NCBI RefSeq assembly: GCF_001730225.1
Contig: NZ_MIJE01000001.1
Span: forward strand, 558,001-622,000
Source of the DNA: Desulfuribacillus alkaliarsenatis
Lineage (GTDB): Bacteria; Bacillota; Bacilli; Desulfuribacillales; Desulfuribacillaceae
Reading direction: 5' to 3'
Length of the DNA: 64,000 nucleotides
The position numbers were made by a program, and so were the translations under genes. Numbering within the stretch: the stretch's first letter is position 1; every line of letters starts with the position of its first letter. Of the stretch, positions 63,231-64,000 are shown piece by piece. The notes under the pieces are model-generated. The model had not been told where the DNA came from and did no database searches. It was given only the letters and a program-made list of their open reading frames with translations.

Positions 63231-64000
63231 ATGGATATACCAATAGGGATAGGTCTAATAATACTAGTTGCAGTATCTGTTGTAGCATTTGTTATAGGGT
63301 TTTTTGTGAGAAAATCAATTGCAGAAGCTAAGATATCTAGCGCCGAAGAAGCAGCTAAAAATATTTTAGAAAATGCAAAAAAGGAAGTAGAAGCTACAAA
63401 GAAAGAAACAATTCTAGAGGCTAAAGATGAAGCTCACAAAATTCGCACAGAAGCTGAACGAGACATGCGAGAAAGGCGTAAAGAATTAGATCGCTTAGAA
63501 CGCAGAATATTGCAAAAAGAAGAAACATTAGACCGTAAAGTAGAGCAAGTTGAAAAGAAAGAAGACGTTTTAGCTAATAAAGAGCGCAAAGTAACAGAAT
63601 TGGAAGAACAAATACAGACTAAGCTTGATGAGCAAATAACTGAATTAGAACGTATTTCGGGATTAACTCAGAAGGAAGCGAAAGACATTATCCTTAACAA
63701 AGTTGAAAGCGAAATTCGTTATGAAACAGCTATGTTGATTAAGGATATTGAATTACAGGCAAAGGAAGAGGCACATAAAAAGGCTAGAGAAATTATATCT
63801 ATTGCCATTCAAAGATGTGCTGCAGACCATGTTGCTGAATCGACAGTTTCTGTAGTTGCACTTCCAAACGATGAGATGAAGGGCCGAATAATTGGTAGGG
63901 AAGGTCGCAATATTAGAACCCTAGAAGCTTTAACAGGCATAGATTTGATTATTGACGATACCCCTGAAGCTGTCATTTTATCTGGTTTTGAGCCGATTCG
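63231..64000 (+). CDS. rny: Ribonuclease Y (5' part; runs off the window)
   Basis: Membrane-anchored endoribonuclease that starts mRNA decay in Gram-positive bacteria. The first 256 codons are present: one N-terminal membrane helix ([20 protein letters not shown]), a long charged coiled coil (about 30-185), and a KH domain starting about residue 205 ([26 protein letters not shown]). The HD catalytic domain lies beyond the right edge. Position after recA matches B. subtilis. GGAGGAGG-type site upstream of the ATG. Confidence 0.95.
   Translation, partial: MDIPIGIGLIILVAVSVVAFVIGFFVRKSIAEAKISSAEEAAKNILENAKKEVEATKKETILEAKDEAHKIRTEAERDMRERRKELDRLERRILQKEETLDRKVEQVEKKEDVLANKERKVTELEEQIQTKLDEQITELERISGLTQKEAKDIILNKVESEIRYETAMLIKDIELQAKEEAHKKAREIISIAIQRCAADHVAESTVSVVALPNDEMKGRIIGREGRNIRTLEALTGIDLIIDDTPEAVILSGFEPI

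Overview
The window is a stretch of chromosome from an AT-rich, endospore-forming, flagellated low-GC Gram-positive bacterium (Bacillota). All recognisable genes lie on the + strand. The backbone closely follows the Bacillus subtilis order sigD–rpsB–tsf–pyrH–frr–uppS–cdsA–dxr–rasP–proS–polC–rimP–nusA–infB–rbfA–truB–ribF–rpsO–pnp–ylxY–ymxG–dut–spoVF–asd–dapG–dapA–rnjB–tepA–ylzJ–spoIIIE–ymfM–pgsA–cinA–recA–rny. Sporulation genes (dipicolinate synthase, SpoIIIE, TepA, a GerA-type germination protein) show a spore former. SigD, a FapA-family protein and a SwrB-like protein indicate motility. The genus cannot be fixed from the sequence alone. No rRNA, tRNA, IS element or CRISPR array was seen.

Layout: 1-3.6 kb, flagellar sigma factor and associated proteins. 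3.6-13.5 kb, translation (rpsB, tsf, frr), UMP kinase, isoprenoid and phospholipid synthesis (uppS, cdsA, dxr, ispG), the site-2 protease and proS. 13.5-17.8 kb, polC. 17.9-25.9 kb, the rimP-nusA-infB operon through ribF, led by a promoter-terminator pair that looks like an attenuator. 25.9-31.5 kb, an inserted block. 31.6-37.1 kb, rpsO, pnp, ylxY, an M16 peptidase and dut. 37.2-42.1 kb, dipicolinate and diaminopimelate/lysine synthesis. 42.2-49.1 kb, a transporter, rnjB and an accessory block (two tiny proteins, a coiled-coil membrane protein with a phosphodiester glycosidase, a response-regulator diguanylate cyclase, a Cys-rich flavoprotein). 49.2-64 kb, tepA, ylzJ, spoIIIE, an Asp23 protein, a fused GerA-GerC protein, ymfM/rodZ, rimO, pgsA, cinA, a DEAD-box helicase, recA and the 5' part of rny.

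The most notable region is 25.9-31.5 kb, between ribF and rpsO. It encodes an ApbE-type flavin transferase lipoprotein, a 677-residue lipoprotein of four PplA-like repeats, a NusG-domain-II membrane protein (EetA-like), a Gx-transporter-family membrane protein (EetB-like) and an EcfT-like membrane protein (FmnA-like). Together these look like most of a flavin-based extracellular electron transfer module, placed beside the FMN/FAD-making enzyme RibF. Its NADH dehydrogenase, demethylmenaquinone enzymes and ECF ATPases are not in the window. The PplA-like protein is an internal duplication of the usual two-domain form, with complete flavinylation motifs only in every second repeat.

Other points of interest: an in-frame GerA-GerC fusion that keeps an internal lipobox; a pair of similar TTTGACA/TGTCAAA inverted repeats upstream of the PplA-like gene and the diguanylate cyclase gene; a 14-bp perfect hairpin inside the polC coding region; candidate sporulation promoters upstream of ylxY and dpaA; and a LexA box at recA.
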